This document shows, piece after piece, positions 4,024 through 12,479 of a DNA stretch of 16,530 bases (within the stretch, counting starts at the first letter, position 1; each line of letters begins with the position of its first letter). A model generated the notes under the pieces. That model did no database searches and had not been told where the DNA came from. It was given only the letters and a program-made list of their open reading frames with translations. The stretch lies in assembly GCA_025363375.1 (NCBI GenBank), contig JANYDZ010000251.1, positions 1 to 16,530 on the forward strand, read 5' to 3'. The translations under genes and the position numbers were made by a program. The stretch is from Hyphomicrobiales bacterium (GTDB lineage: Bacteria; Pseudomonadota; Alphaproteobacteria; Rhizobiales; Beijerinckiaceae).

Positions 4024-6587
4024 CGGAGCTGTCGTCAAAACAGCCAGGGTCCCTGAAAATCATTGGCCTGCTTCTCATCGCCGCGCAAAAGCGCGCGATC
4101 GGCCGGCGTGGACGCCGGTCGCAACTGCTTGCCGCGCGCGCCGGCAAAGCCAGGTCCGACTGGTCCGGCGTCGGTTTCTTTTGCATCGTGGTTTTGACTC
4201 TCGCGCTGCATGTTCTGGCGGCTTGGTTCGTTGAGGGCGCGGTGATCGCAGCCCAGCGTTTCGAGGCTGAACAGCGCGGCGCGATCGTGGTCAGCGCAAG
4301 GTTCGCCGGCAGGTTGCAAGCGGCGTCGCAAAAGGATTCCGGGCTTGAAGCGAGCCGCGACGAAATTGACCGCGCCCTAGCGCAACCTTATCGCTGGGAG
4401 GCCAACAACATCGCCCTCCAGTTTGGCGGCGACAAGGACGAGATCGCCGAGCGGTTGCGCGATGAAGTCCGCGACCATGGCGGCGCGCATTTCGTCGAAA
4501 TCCAGACCGCGGCGCCGGGCGCGAAATCCATGGCGCCGTTCGGCGGGTTGGCGGCGATGCTGGGTTCGCTCGCGCTTCTGTGCTGGATCGCGGCGATGGT
4601 GTTTCAGGGCGAGGGGCTCGAACTCGATGCGCAACGGCGTCGACATCCCATGTGGGAATGGCTGTTCTCGCACCCGGCGCCTGCGCGGGCGATCTTTCTT
4701 GCCGAGATGCTCGCGCCGATCGCGGCCAACCCGGTCTACTATGGCGCGCCTTTGTTCGCCGGATTTCTGTATGGCTTCGTTTATGGGCCGTTGCCTGGTT
4801 TGTTCGCGACTTTTCTTATCGGGTTTCCCATTGCCGTCGCGGCCTCCTGTCTTGGAAAGGCGCTGGAAATGGGCCTGGTTTTGCGGCTGTCGCCGAGATC
4901 GCGAGGCGCGTTCATCGGCTTGATGGGCTGGGTCGGCTTCGTCTCGATGATGGGGCTGTTTATCGGTTCGGTGTCGCAGAAAAAGGTGGCGGCGGCGCTG
5001 GCGGAGGCGTTGCAGCCGTTCGCATACCTCCCATGGCCGTGGCTGGGGCTGTTTCTGGGCCAGCGGGCGAATGGAACGTTTTCATTTGCGTTGGGAATGC
5101 TCACCTGTTGGGTCCTTGCGGGCGCGATCAGCGCGGGGTCCCTCTGGTTCGCCATCTGGGCGGCGCGACAGGGGCTTGGCGGCCCTGCCAGCGCGGAGAC
5201 AAAGCCGCGCGGCGCCGGGAGCGGCGGCGCGAACTTCGGTCGCGAGCCGCTGTTTCGCAAGGAATTGCTGTGGTTCACCAGGGACCGCAGCGCGATTGTG
5301 CAGGCGATCCTGATCCCGCTGACGATGGCGGCGTTTCAGCTCTTCAGCTTCGGCGGCTTCGTCACGGCGGCTGGCGCGGCGTGGAATTATCTCTGCGGCG
5401 CGGCCATTCTTTTTGGCACCTATTTTCTCATGGTGCTGGGGCCGAAGTCGCTGGCCTCGGAAGGCGCCGCGTTATGGATTTCGCTGACCTGGCCGCAGGG
5501 CCTCGAGAGCCTGTTGCGGGCCAAGGCCTGGCTTTGGTCGATGATCGCCACCGCGGTCACGATCCCGATCTTTGTCTATGCCGCGTGGCTCTATCCGGAC
5601 AGCTCCTGGAAAATCGCATTGGCGGGCGTTGGCTGGTTTGCTTTCGCGCGCAGCCTTTCCACCAAGACCGTGACGCTGGCGAACGTGACGCCGGAGTCGG
5701 GCGAGCCCGAGAAAATCCCGCTTGGGCGACGCGCCGCGGTTTATCTTGGCGCCTTCACATTCGCGATCGGCATGCTGACGCAACAATGGGCTTTGGTCGT
5801 GATGGGCGTCGTCTACTCCATCATGACGGCGGAAGCGATGTGGGAGAGTTTCCGCGCGCGGCTGCCGTTTCTGCACGATCCATGGTCGGAAAAGCTGCCG
5901 TCGTCGCCAAGTCTGACGCAGGCGATGATCGCGATCAGTTGCATTGCCGAAGGCGCGGCTTTCGCCATGGGCCTCACGCAGGCGCTTCTTGGCGGCGACA
6001 ATAGCGCGGCGGCGCGGGCTGTGGGCTGCGCTGTCTCCGCCATTGTGGTTGCGCTTGTGACCGTCAAATTTCTCGGCAACCGCGATGTGAGGTTGCGCGA
6101 TGTTTGTTTTTGGGGGAGCGCGGAAGGTCGCCAGTCCGTGATTTCAGGCGTGCCGGCAGGCGGGAAAGCCATACGATCAATGCTTCTGGCCGCCGCGCTT
6201 GGGGCGGTTTTGGGCGCTTTCGGGCTGGGCTATCTCGCGCTCCTGCGGGAGATTCCGGCGCCCGCCGAAATTTTGATCGAAACGGGAAAACGCGCCGCTG
6301 AGATTCCCCGTTTACGCGAATTGCTGTTTGTGACGGGCGTGGTATTCGCGCCGTTCGCCGAGGAGTTTCTGTTTCGCGGACTGCTTTATCGCGCGCTCGA
6401 CCGGTCGTGGGGCGGGTGGCGGGCCATGGTTGGCGGCGCGGCTTTTTTCGCGATCTATCACCCGTTTCTGTCATGGCCGCCCGCTATGCTGTTGGGGATG
6501 GTCAACGCCTGGCTGTTCAAGGCGACGGGATGGCTGGCGCCGGCGGTTCTGCTGCACCTGATCTACAACGCAATGGTTCTGTCTTAA
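4020..6587 (+). CDS. ABC-2-like permease fused to CPBP intramembrane protease
   Basis: The product is a polytopic membrane protein of 855 residues. After a basic cytoplasmic start, the first membrane span is at about 50-75, followed by a roughly 95-residue loop (80-172), as in ABC-2 permeases. The spans at 174-195 and onward frame EGLELDAQRRRHPMWEWLFS (198-217), the typical coupling segment. A second permease-like half starts near FRKELLWFTRDRS (412-424). The last 140 residues are a CPBP (CAAX/Abi) glutamic protease domain with all three motifs: EEFLFRG (781-787), FFAIYH (809-814) and HLIYN (846-850). The ATPase encoded just before, with a 4-nt overlap, is the evident motor. The whole may export a substrate and cleave it or another membrane protein. 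The gene ends in overlapping stop codons with the AsmA gene, and no terminator is visible. Confidence 0.88.
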   Translation: MTELSSKQPGSLKIIGLLLIAAQKRAIGRRGRRSQLLAARAGKARSDWSGVGFFCIVVLTLALHVLAAWFVEGAVIAAQRFEAEQRGAIVVSARFAGRLQAASQKDSGLEASRDEIDRALAQPYRWEANNIALQFGGDKDEIAERLRDEVRDHGGAHFVEIQTAAPGAKSMAPFGGLAAMLGSLALLCWIAAMVFQGEGLELDAQRRRHPMWEWLFSHPAPARAIFLAEMLAPIAANPVYYGAPLFAGFLYGFVYGPLPGLFATFLIGFPIAVAASCLGKALEMGLVLRLSPRSRGAFIGLMGWVGFVSMMGLFIGSVSQKKVAAALAEALQPFAYLPWPWLGLFLGQRANGTFSFALGMLTCWVLAGAISAGSLWFAIWAARQGLGGPASAETKPRGAGSGGANFGREPLFRKELLWFTRDRSAIVQAILIPLTMAAFQLFSFGGFVTAAGAAWNYLCGAAILFGTYFLMVLGPKSLASEGAALWISLTWPQGLESLLRAKAWLWSMIATAVTIPIFVYAAWLYPDSSWKIALAGVGWFAFARSLSTKTVTLANVTPESGEPEKIPLGRRAAVYLGAFTFAIGMLTQQWALVVMGVVYSIMTAEAMWESFRARLPFLHDPWSEKLPSSPSLTQAMIAISCIAEGAAFAMGLTQALLGGDNSAAARAVGCAVSAIVVALVTVKFLGNRDVRLRDVCFWGSAEGRQSVISGVPAGGKAIRSMLLAAALGAVLGAFGLGYLALLREIPAPAEILIETGKRAAEIPRLRELLFVTGVVFAPFAEEFLFRGLLYRALDRSWGGWRAMVGGAAFFAIYHPFLSWPPAMLLGMVNAWLFKATGWLAPAVLLHLIYNAMVLS

Positions 6588-9500
6588 TAACGTCCCGCCG
6601 CGGATGGATCCGTGCCGGCGTTCGGAAACACGGGCGCGCGGACTGGCGCGGGTGTATTGGCGGCGCGCGTTGCGGCGGCCTCCGCTTCGCGGCGGCGCGC
6701 GTCGGCGGCGCGGCGTTCGGCGTCCACACGGGCAGCCTCCGCCAGACGATCGCGTTCAACGCGGGCGGCCTCGGCGACGCGGCGGCGTTCCTCCTCAAGC
6801 GCCCTTCGACGCGCCTCTTCCGCGACGCGCTTTTCTTCCTCAAGGCGGCGGCGTTCGGCTTCGGCGGCAAGGCGTTCCTGCTCTGCTTCCCAGGCGGCGA
6901 CCTCACGTTCGCGCACGCGCATCAATTCAAGGCCTTTTTGATAGCGCACGAAATAGGCGCGTTCACGAATGTCGGCTTCCAGCGCTTCGATACGCGCCTG
7001 CTCGCGCGCGATGGCGCGGGCGGAGGCGGCGTTGACGAAGGTTCCCGCCTCGACCTCGCGCGCCGGGTTGGAGAATGGACCCTTCAAAACGATGGTCACC
7101 TGCGGCGCAGCGCCCTCCCAATCTTTGGGCAGCGGCGAGGCCATAAGGCTGGCGCGCAAATCGACCGCCAGGCCGCGCAGATCGAAGGCGGCCGAGACGC
7201 CGCCCGTTTCTTGCAGACGAAGGACGCCGCCCGCGAGCGAGGTTTCGAACGCGCGTTCGTCGAGGCGCAAACTCGCCTTGTCGAGTTCGCGCTGCAAGGC
7301 GCCGTTGAAGTCGTTTTCCGATATCAGGAACTGACCTTCGTCGGCTTGGGCGATGACGCGCCCGGGCGCGCGGGGATCGGCGCGTGGAATCACGATACGA
7401 CGCAGAATCGTCCGCCCCGCGCCCGCTAGTCCCGCGACGAGCGCGGCGGCGGTCTGGCCTGTCGTGGAAAATTCCACGCTGGATTCGGCGTCGGCTGAAA
7501 ATGCCGCCTGCTCAAGCCGCCATTGTTTGACCGCGAGCGCGCCGGACAGCGAGGCGTTCGCGCCATCGCGCCGCAACGCGATGCGACCGGACAGGTCGGC
7601 GGCGCCGATTCTGGCCGCGAGGTCGCGAATTTGCAGCAAGCCTGGAGCCAGCCCCAGTTTGAACTCGGCTCCGCGTCCCGCGATTTTGTCCAGCAACTCG
7701 AACTCGCCGGCCTTGATGTCGATATCGACCAGCGGCGCATCCGCGAGACCCGAGGCAAAGCGCGCGCCGGACCACGCGGTTCCCGCGCGCGCGGGCTGCG
7801 GGGGGCCCAGCACCAGCGCCGCCATTGCGGGCAGGGAGAAACGCCCCAGTCCCAGCTCGCCGGTCACGCGGACGCGGCCGCCCGCGTTCGTATCGGCCGC
7901 CACGGCGAGGTCGCCGCTGAGTTTCGCGCCCGCGATAGCGCCGTTCAGCGCGCCGATCGTTGCGCGTCCGCCGCCCACATCGATGCGCGCGCTCGCTTCA
8001 AGCGGCAGCGCGGCGGCGATATCGGGAAGGCCAAAGGTCATCAGACGCAGAAATGGCGCGGCGTCGGGGGATCTGATCCGGGCCTGCCCCTTGACGTCGG
8101 GCGATTGCGGCGCGCCGCCGACTTCGCCGGTGAAACTCAATTGCGCGCCGGCGATTTGCGCCAGCGCGGTGACATCGAATCCCGCGTCGAAATTGCCGCG
8201 CACTTCGGCGGAGACGCGGCCGCGCCCGGCGTTGACGAGGGGCAGGGCCTCGAAACCGAATTGGCGCACAAGCTGCGGCGCGTCGGGCGCATCGAGCGCC
8301 AGCAAGCCGTTGAGGCCGGGCTTGCCGGGATCGGGCCTGATCGTCGCCTCGATCTTTGTGCCGCGCGCGGTCCCTTCAACCCTGAGATGGTCGATGCGCA
8401 GGTTGCCTGTCTCAGCGGCGCGCAGCCCTTCGAAGTTGAACGCGAGGCGGGCCGGGGACAAAGCGGTGGCGCGCGCGGCGAAAAGGTCGGCCCATTGGCC
8501 CGGCGCCACCCTTTGCAGCAATGCCGCGAGGTCGCCAAGGCGTTGCGCGTCGAGGCGGCCTTCAAGGCGCGCGAGGTCCTTGCCGACATTGCCGCTGGCG
8601 TCGAACGTGGCGCCGCCGATATTGGCAAGGGACAGAGTTTCAAGTCGGGTAGCCTCGCCGGCGCGGCTGATTTTCAGACGCACCCGACCCGCGTCGATCA
8701 TGCCGTCTCCAAAGCGCGCGACGCGCACCGCGCGCGCGTCGAGGCCGAGGGAGAAATCCGTGTCGACGAGCGCCGCGCCTGGTCCCGTCAAATCGGGTAC
8801 GCCGTCGAGATCCAGCGCCTCCGAAGTGAGATCCGCGAAAAAGCGCGCGCGTTCGGCGCCGATGGCGCGCGTGAGGGCGGCGGCGCCGCGGAAAGACGAG
8901 CGATCCGCTTTCAGCGCGAGTTCGCGCGCCGAAAAGCCTGCGGCGGACACCGACATGATCCCGCTTGTTTCCAGCGATCGGAACGGGATCGAACGCAGGC
9001 GTTGCGCCGCGTCGGGGGAGGCCTGCGCCAGCCAATCGGCAAGGCGTCCGAGATCACGGGCGCCGGCCTCGACGCGGCCCTGAAAGTTTGCGGCGGCGCC
9101 GGTCTCCAGACTGCCGTCGAGCAGCAATTTCGAACGCCCGGGGCCGAGCCCTTCGAGCCGCAGGTTCACCGGCGCGCCGGGCGCGACCTGCACGTCCGCC
9201 GCGACTTCGGTGAGCGTTTCGCCGCCGACGGTCATGGCGGGCGTTGTCGCCACGAGACGCCACGGCAGCGGCGCGCGCGCGGCAAAGCCGGAATCGGCGA
9301 TCCAGCGGGCGGGCGAAGCGACGAGTTCGCTGGCGTTGGCGTTTTGCAGCGAAAGCAGCCGATCGACATCGAACTGCCGCGCGGCAAGCGTGAATTGCGC
9401 CTTCGCGGCGGGGCCAAACCGCACTTCGGCCGCGCCGGACATGCCAAGAGCGACTTCGTCGCCGCCGATCTTCAATTCCAGCGGATCGACGCTCATGCCA

Positions 9501-10288
9501 TTGGCGCCAAGTTTCAACGGGCCCGACACACGCCAGCCCGTCAGCGCCCCGCCGGAAAAAACGGCTGGGCCTTCAAAAGCGATTTTTCGCGCCGCGGCGG
9601 CGCCGTTGAACGACAGCATTCCGTCGAGATCGGCGCGCGGCAATCCGCCGGCTTCGTCCGATATGAATTTCAGGCGAATGCGATCGCCGTCGCGCGCGCC
9701 CGTACTGAAACGGAAGCCGACCCGCGCGCCGCCCTGGACAAGGGCGCCAACGCCTTTGAAAGGCCCGTTGAGCGACGCGGCTTCCGCCTCAAGGTCGAGG
9801 CCTGAGATGTCAAGCGCGGCGTTGGCGCCGTCGGCGACCCGCAGGCGCGCGTTGGTCAGGGCGATGCGTTCAAATTGCACTTCCTCGGGCAGAGCCATGG
9901 CGGGGCGGGGCAAAGCGCGCGCGCCGAGGGAGCCGAAGTCCAGGCTGATGTCGGCCTGGTCGAAGGCGGCTTCGATAAAGCGGAAGTCGCCGCGCAGCAG
10001 GGGCGCGACCGCGAGCTCCAGCCGCACGCGCTGCGATTTAAAGGTCATTCCGCTTGCGTCGTCGGCCTCGACGCCGCCCAGCACAAGGCGGGGCGTTGGC
10101 AGCAATTTCAGGTCGATATCGCCAAGGGTGGCGACCCTGGCGCCCAGGGTTTTCGACAACTGGGCCTCGACGAGTTCGCGGTGCGCCGTCCAGTCGACAA
10201 AATACGGCCCCGCCAGCGCGGCTGTGAGCAGCGCTATCATGAGGCACGCCATAATGGTCAGAATTTCGCGCAAGGGGCCCGGGTCCAA
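6584..10288 (-). CDS. AsmA-family large envelope protein with coiled-coil tail
   Basis: The product has 1234 residues. A single N-terminal membrane anchor (about 9-29, ending GPYFVDW) is followed by the AsmA start pattern (TLGDIDLKLLPTPRLVLGGV, 54-73), then about 1000 residues of repeated beta segments. AsmA-like proteins are anchored in the inner membrane, span the periplasm and are thought to move phospholipids or affect outer-membrane assembly. The end is unusual: residues about 1095-1210 are a Glu/Arg/Ala-rich coiled coil with runs such as AEAERRRLEEEKR, then a Pro/Ala tail ending AAGRY. The start is uncertain. The TTG at 10288 lacks a ribosome site; the TTG at 10273 would give the common MREIL start, and the first ATG is at 10252. 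The gene is convergent with the ABC/CPBP pair. Confidence 0.85.
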   Translation of the reverse strand: MDPGPLREILTIMACLMIALLTAALAGPYFVDWTAHRELVEAQLSKTLGARVATLGDIDLKLLPTPRLVLGGVEADDASGMTFKSQRVRLELAVAPLLRGDFRFIEAAFDQADISLDFGSLGARALPRPAMALPEEVQFERIALTNARLRVADGANAALDISGLDLEAEAASLNGPFKGVGALVQGGARVGFRFSTGARDGDRIRLKFISDEAGGLPRADLDGMLSFNGAAAARKIAFEGPAVFSGGALTGWRVSGPLKLGANGMSVDPLELKIGGDEVALGMSGAAEVRFGPAAKAQFTLAARQFDVDRLLSLQNANASELVASPARWIADSGFAARAPLPWRLVATTPAMTVGGETLTEVAADVQVAPGAPVNLRLEGLGPGRSKLLLDGSLETGAAANFQGRVEAGARDLGRLADWLAQASPDAAQRLRSIPFRSLETSGIMSVSAAGFSARELALKADRSSFRGAAALTRAIGAERARFFADLTSEALDLDGVPDLTGPGAALVDTDFSLGLDARAVRVARFGDGMIDAGRVRLKISRAGEATRLETLSLANIGGATFDASGNVGKDLARLEGRLDAQRLGDLAALLQRVAPGQWADLFAARATALSPARLAFNFEGLRAAETGNLRIDHLRVEGTARGTKIEATIRPDPGKPGLNGLLALDAPDAPQLVRQFGFEALPLVNAGRGRVSAEVRGNFDAGFDVTALAQIAGAQLSFTGEVGGAPQSPDVKGQARIRSPDAAPFLRLMTFGLPDIAAALPLEASARIDVGGGRATIGALNGAIAGAKLSGDLAVAADTNAGGRVRVTGELGLGRFSLPAMAALVLGPPQPARAGTAWSGARFASGLADAPLVDIDIKAGEFELLDKIAGRGAEFKLGLAPGLLQIRDLAARIGAADLSGRIALRRDGANASLSGALAVKQWRLEQAAFSADAESSVEFSTTGQTAAALVAGLAGAGRTILRRIVIPRADPRAPGRVIAQADEGQFLISENDFNGALQRELDKASLRLDERAFETSLAGGVLRLQETGGVSAAFDLRGLAVDLRASLMASPLPKDWEGAAPQVTIVLKGPFSNPAREVEAGTFVNAASARAIAREQARIEALEADIRERAYFVRYQKGLELMRVREREVAAWEAEQERLAAEAERRRLEEEKRVAEEARRRALEEERRRVAEAARVERDRLAEAARVDAERRAADARRREAEAAATRAANTPAPVRAPVFPNAGTDPSAAGRY

Positions 10289-10340
10289 ACGGCGGCAAAT
10301 CAGAGCCGACAGTTTAGCCTATTTTGAGGCGCGATGCGCC

Positions 10341-10384
10341 ATGGGCTATCGGCACATGGGCTATCGGCACTGGGCTATCGACGC
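10341..10384. repeat. Tandem 15-nt repeat, two perfect copies plus a partial third
   Basis: ATGGGCTATCGGCAC occurs at 10341-10355 and 10356-10370, followed by TGGGCTATCGACGC at 10371-10384. It lies in the 155-nt gap between the LLM oxidoreductase gene and the AsmA gene, upstream of the latter. Nothing else in the gap is convincing apart from a small GGCGC/GCGCC hairpin at 10328-10340. No reading frame or known repeat family is recognised. Confidence 0.8.
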
Positions 10385-10419
10385 GCCGCCGGTCGCGTCG
10401 ATCGGGCGGAGGGGATCGG

Positions 10420-10443
10420 CGTTGGCCGCCGCCGGACCCAACG
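10420..10443 (-). terminator. Stem-loop directly after the LLM oxidoreductase stop codon
   Basis: On the minus strand CGTTGG (10438-10443) pairs with CCAACG (10420-10425) around a 12-nt GC-rich loop, starting one base after the stop codon. No T-run follows, so it is not a full intrinsic terminator. It may stabilise the 3' end of the six-gene transcript or be a rho-dependent stop. Confidence 0.35.
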
Positions 10444-11493
10444 TTACAGCTTCTCCAGCTTCGGCATGACTTCGCGGGCAAATAGCCGTTGGGACCGCAG
10501 CGCGTCGCTCAGCGAGAGGTCGCCAAAAAACATGTAGGCGATGAGGTAGTTCACGCCGAGTTCGGCGATTTGCGCCTCGATTTTCTTCAGCACTGTTTCC
10601 GGCGAGCCGCAGATGGCCATGCCGTTTTCCACGCAGCTTTCAAAATCGATGCCGCGATGCACGTTGGCGCCTCGCTTGTCGAAGTCGCTGACCTTGTTGA
10701 GGCTGCGAATCCAGTTGAGGCTCCTGAGGTGATGCTCCATCGCGGGCTTCATGATGCGGCGCGCCTCGGCGTCCGTGTCGGCGACGACCATGTGGCGCAT
10801 GATTCCGATGGCGGCGCCGCCCTTGAATTCCGACTTCGGCTGCGCGGCGCCGCCGCGTTTGGCGAGAGCCGCCTTGTAGGAGTCGATATTGACCTTGGCG
10901 AAAGCGGTGCCGCCGTTGCCGGCGAAATGCATGCCCTGTTCGCCCGCCCATGTCGCGCCAATTGTGTTGGACGAGCCGTACCAGAAGGCGGGATGCGGCG
11001 TCTGCAATGGACGCATGGGCATGGGCACGTCGGAATAGGTGAAATATTTGCCGCTGTGGTTGAGCGTGTCGCCCGTCATGCCCTTCACGAGGCAATCGTA
11101 CGCGTCGAAGAAGATATTGCGCGAATCCTCGTGATCGACCTTGTGATAGTTGAGTTCAAAAGGGGAAACCCCTCGCCCGACGCCAAGTTCGAGGCGCCCG
11201 CGGCTCATATGATCGAGCATGGAAATTTCTTCGCACAGGCGCAGCGGCGAATAGAGCGGCAGCAGATAGCACAAAGGTCCGAAGCGCATGCGCTTTGTCA
11301 TCCGCGCCAGCGCGCCCATGTAAGCGCCAGGCGCCGGCACGGCGTTCAGCGGCGTGCAATGATGTTCGGCCAGATGAAGACACCAGAAGCCCGCTTCATC
11401 CGCCGCGACGGCGAATTCCAGGCGCTCGTCAAACAGCGTCGCCAGTGGCTTGTCTTTGGTTTGCTCGACGTGATCGAAAAGTCCGACTTTCAT
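10444..11493 (-). CDS. LLM class flavin-dependent oxidoreductase (bacterial luciferase-like)
   Basis: The product has 349 residues, normal for the family, and is a TIM-barrel enzyme that uses reduced flavin and oxygen. Family marks are MKVGLFDHVE at the start, GFWCLHLAEHHCTPLN (35-50), LDHMSRGRLELGVGRG (93-108), the most diagnostic segment, and FWYGSSN in the middle. The end AYMFFGDLSLSDALRSQRLF is also typical of the FMNH2-dependent subgroup. GAGGAAATC precedes the ATG. It is the last gene of the run, 19 nt after a Bug receptor, so it probably oxidises what the receptors bind or a product of the deacetylase-like hydrolase. The substrate cannot be read from sequence. No flavin reductase gene is in the window, so reduced flavin must come from elsewhere. 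Confidence 0.9.
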   Translation of the reverse strand: MKVGLFDHVEQTKDKPLATLFDERLEFAVAADEAGFWCLHLAEHHCTPLNAVPAPGAYMGALARMTKRMRFGPLCYLLPLYSPLRLCEEISMLDHMSRGRLELGVGRGVSPFELNYHKVDHEDSRNIFFDAYDCLVKGMTGDTLNHSGKYFTYSDVPMPMRPLQTPHPAFWYGSSNTIGATWAGEQGMHFAGNGGTAFAKVNIDSYKAALAKRGGAAQPKSEFKGGAAIGIMRHMVVADTDAEARRIMKPAMEHHLRSLNWIRSLNKVSDFDKRGANVHRGIDFESCVENGMAICGSPETVLKKIEAQIAELGVNYLIAYMFFGDLSLSDALRSQRLFAREVMPKLEKL

Positions 11494-11512
11494 GATTTCC
11501 TCTTGAAAAGAA

Positions 11513-12469
11513 TTATTCCGCTTTTATGCCGGAGGCCTTGACGACGTCGCCCCATTTGCGGGCTTCATCGACAATGTATTTTTGCGCGCGCGGCTGATCA
11601 TAGGTCAACGGAAACACGCCCGCCGCCGCGAATTGCCTGTCGAGCGCGCCACCGCGAATAATCGCGGCGACGTCGGCGTTGAATTTTTCCACAATCGACA
11701 TCGGCGTTTTGACGGGAAAGAAAAAAGCGACAATGCTTTCGGCTTCGACGTCGCCGACGCCGGACTCGATCACAGTGGGCACGTTGGGTAAATCGTTCAA
11801 CCGCCTGGCGGTCGCCATGGCGAGGCCCTTCACCGTGCCGCCTTTCACCTGCTCCATCGCGCCGGGCAGAGCGACCCAGGCCAGAGGCACCTGTCCCGCC
11901 ATCGTGGCGTTGACGGCCGGCGCGGCGCCGGTGAACGGCACGTGGCGAATATCGACTTTCGCCAATATGCGGAAGATGAGTTCGCCCGTCAGGTGGGGAG
12001 TCGTGCCAAGGCCGGCTGAACCGAAAGCCATGTTCTCGGTTTTCGACAATGCGATGACCTCGTTGAGAGTGTTGGCCTTGAGTTGCGGCGCGCCGACGAG
12101 AATGTTGGGCGAGGTGGAAGCGACCGCGGCAACGTGAAAATCCGAGAGCGCGTAGCCGGGCTTTTCATAGAGCGTCAGGTTAACGGAAAAAGCGCTCGTG
12201 GAAACAAGAATCGCGCTTCCATCGGGCTCCGCGCGCGCCATGGCGGAGGCGCCGGCGTTGCCCCCGGCGCCGGCGCGGTTTTCCACGACGACGGTCTTGC
12301 CCCATTTTTCCTGCAAAGCCTGCCCGAGCAGGCGCGCGACAATGTCGGCGGGCCCCGCCGGCGCGAAAGCGACGACAAAGCGCACGTTCTTTTGCGGCCA
12401 GGTTTCCTGCGCGGTCGAAGCGCCGGGCGTGTACGCGAGCGCGGCGAAGGCAAGATGCTTGAATTTCAT
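11513..12469 (-). CDS. Bug/TctC family tripartite tricarboxylate transporter receptor (copy 1)
   Basis: The product has 318 residues, standard for the family, with a signal peptide (cleavage near STA-QETWP, about residue 20). The Bug fold is clear from RFVVAFAPAGPADIVARLLG (30-49), VVVENRAGAGGNAGAS, EKPGYALSDF, FGSAGLGTTPHLTGELI and VPFTGAAPAVNATMAGQVPL. Members bind small carboxylates or other acids in the periplasm and pass them to TctA/TctB, or act as sensors. By eye more than half of its residues match each of the next two genes, with nearly no gaps, so the three arose by tandem duplication. Differences cluster in the loops around the ligand pocket (for example AWVALPGAMEQ here against AMLTLSSGGAF in copy 2). 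It starts 10 nt after copy 2. Confidence 0.92.
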   Translation of the reverse strand: MKFKHLAFAALAYTPGASTAQETWPQKNVRFVVAFAPAGPADIVARLLGQALQEKWGKTVVVENRAGAGGNAGASAMARAEPDGSAILVSTSAFSVNLTLYEKPGYALSDFHVAAVASTSPNILVGAPQLKANTLNEVIALSKTENMAFGSAGLGTTPHLTGELIFRILAKVDIRHVPFTGAAPAVNATMAGQVPLAWVALPGAMEQVKGGTVKGLAMATARRLNDLPNVPTVIESGVGDVEAESIVAFFFPVKTPMSIVEKFNADVAAIIRGGALDRQFAAAGVFPLTYDQPRAQKYIVDEARKWGDVVKASGIKAE

Positions 12470-12479
12470 GATCGCAGCC

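Noticed and set aside
4580..6004. A 474-codon frame within the ABC-2/CPBP gene, same strand
   Set aside because: It is a shifted-frame shadow: Gly/Arg/Asp-rich, without membrane segments or motifs, while the main frame has coherent spans and protease motifs.
7353..9805. Long open frames on the plus strand (576 and 760 codons) opposite the AsmA gene
   Set aside because: They are rich in Arg, Ala, Pro and Ser with no recognisable domain. They lie wholly opposite a gene with clear AsmA features and arise from the high GC content.
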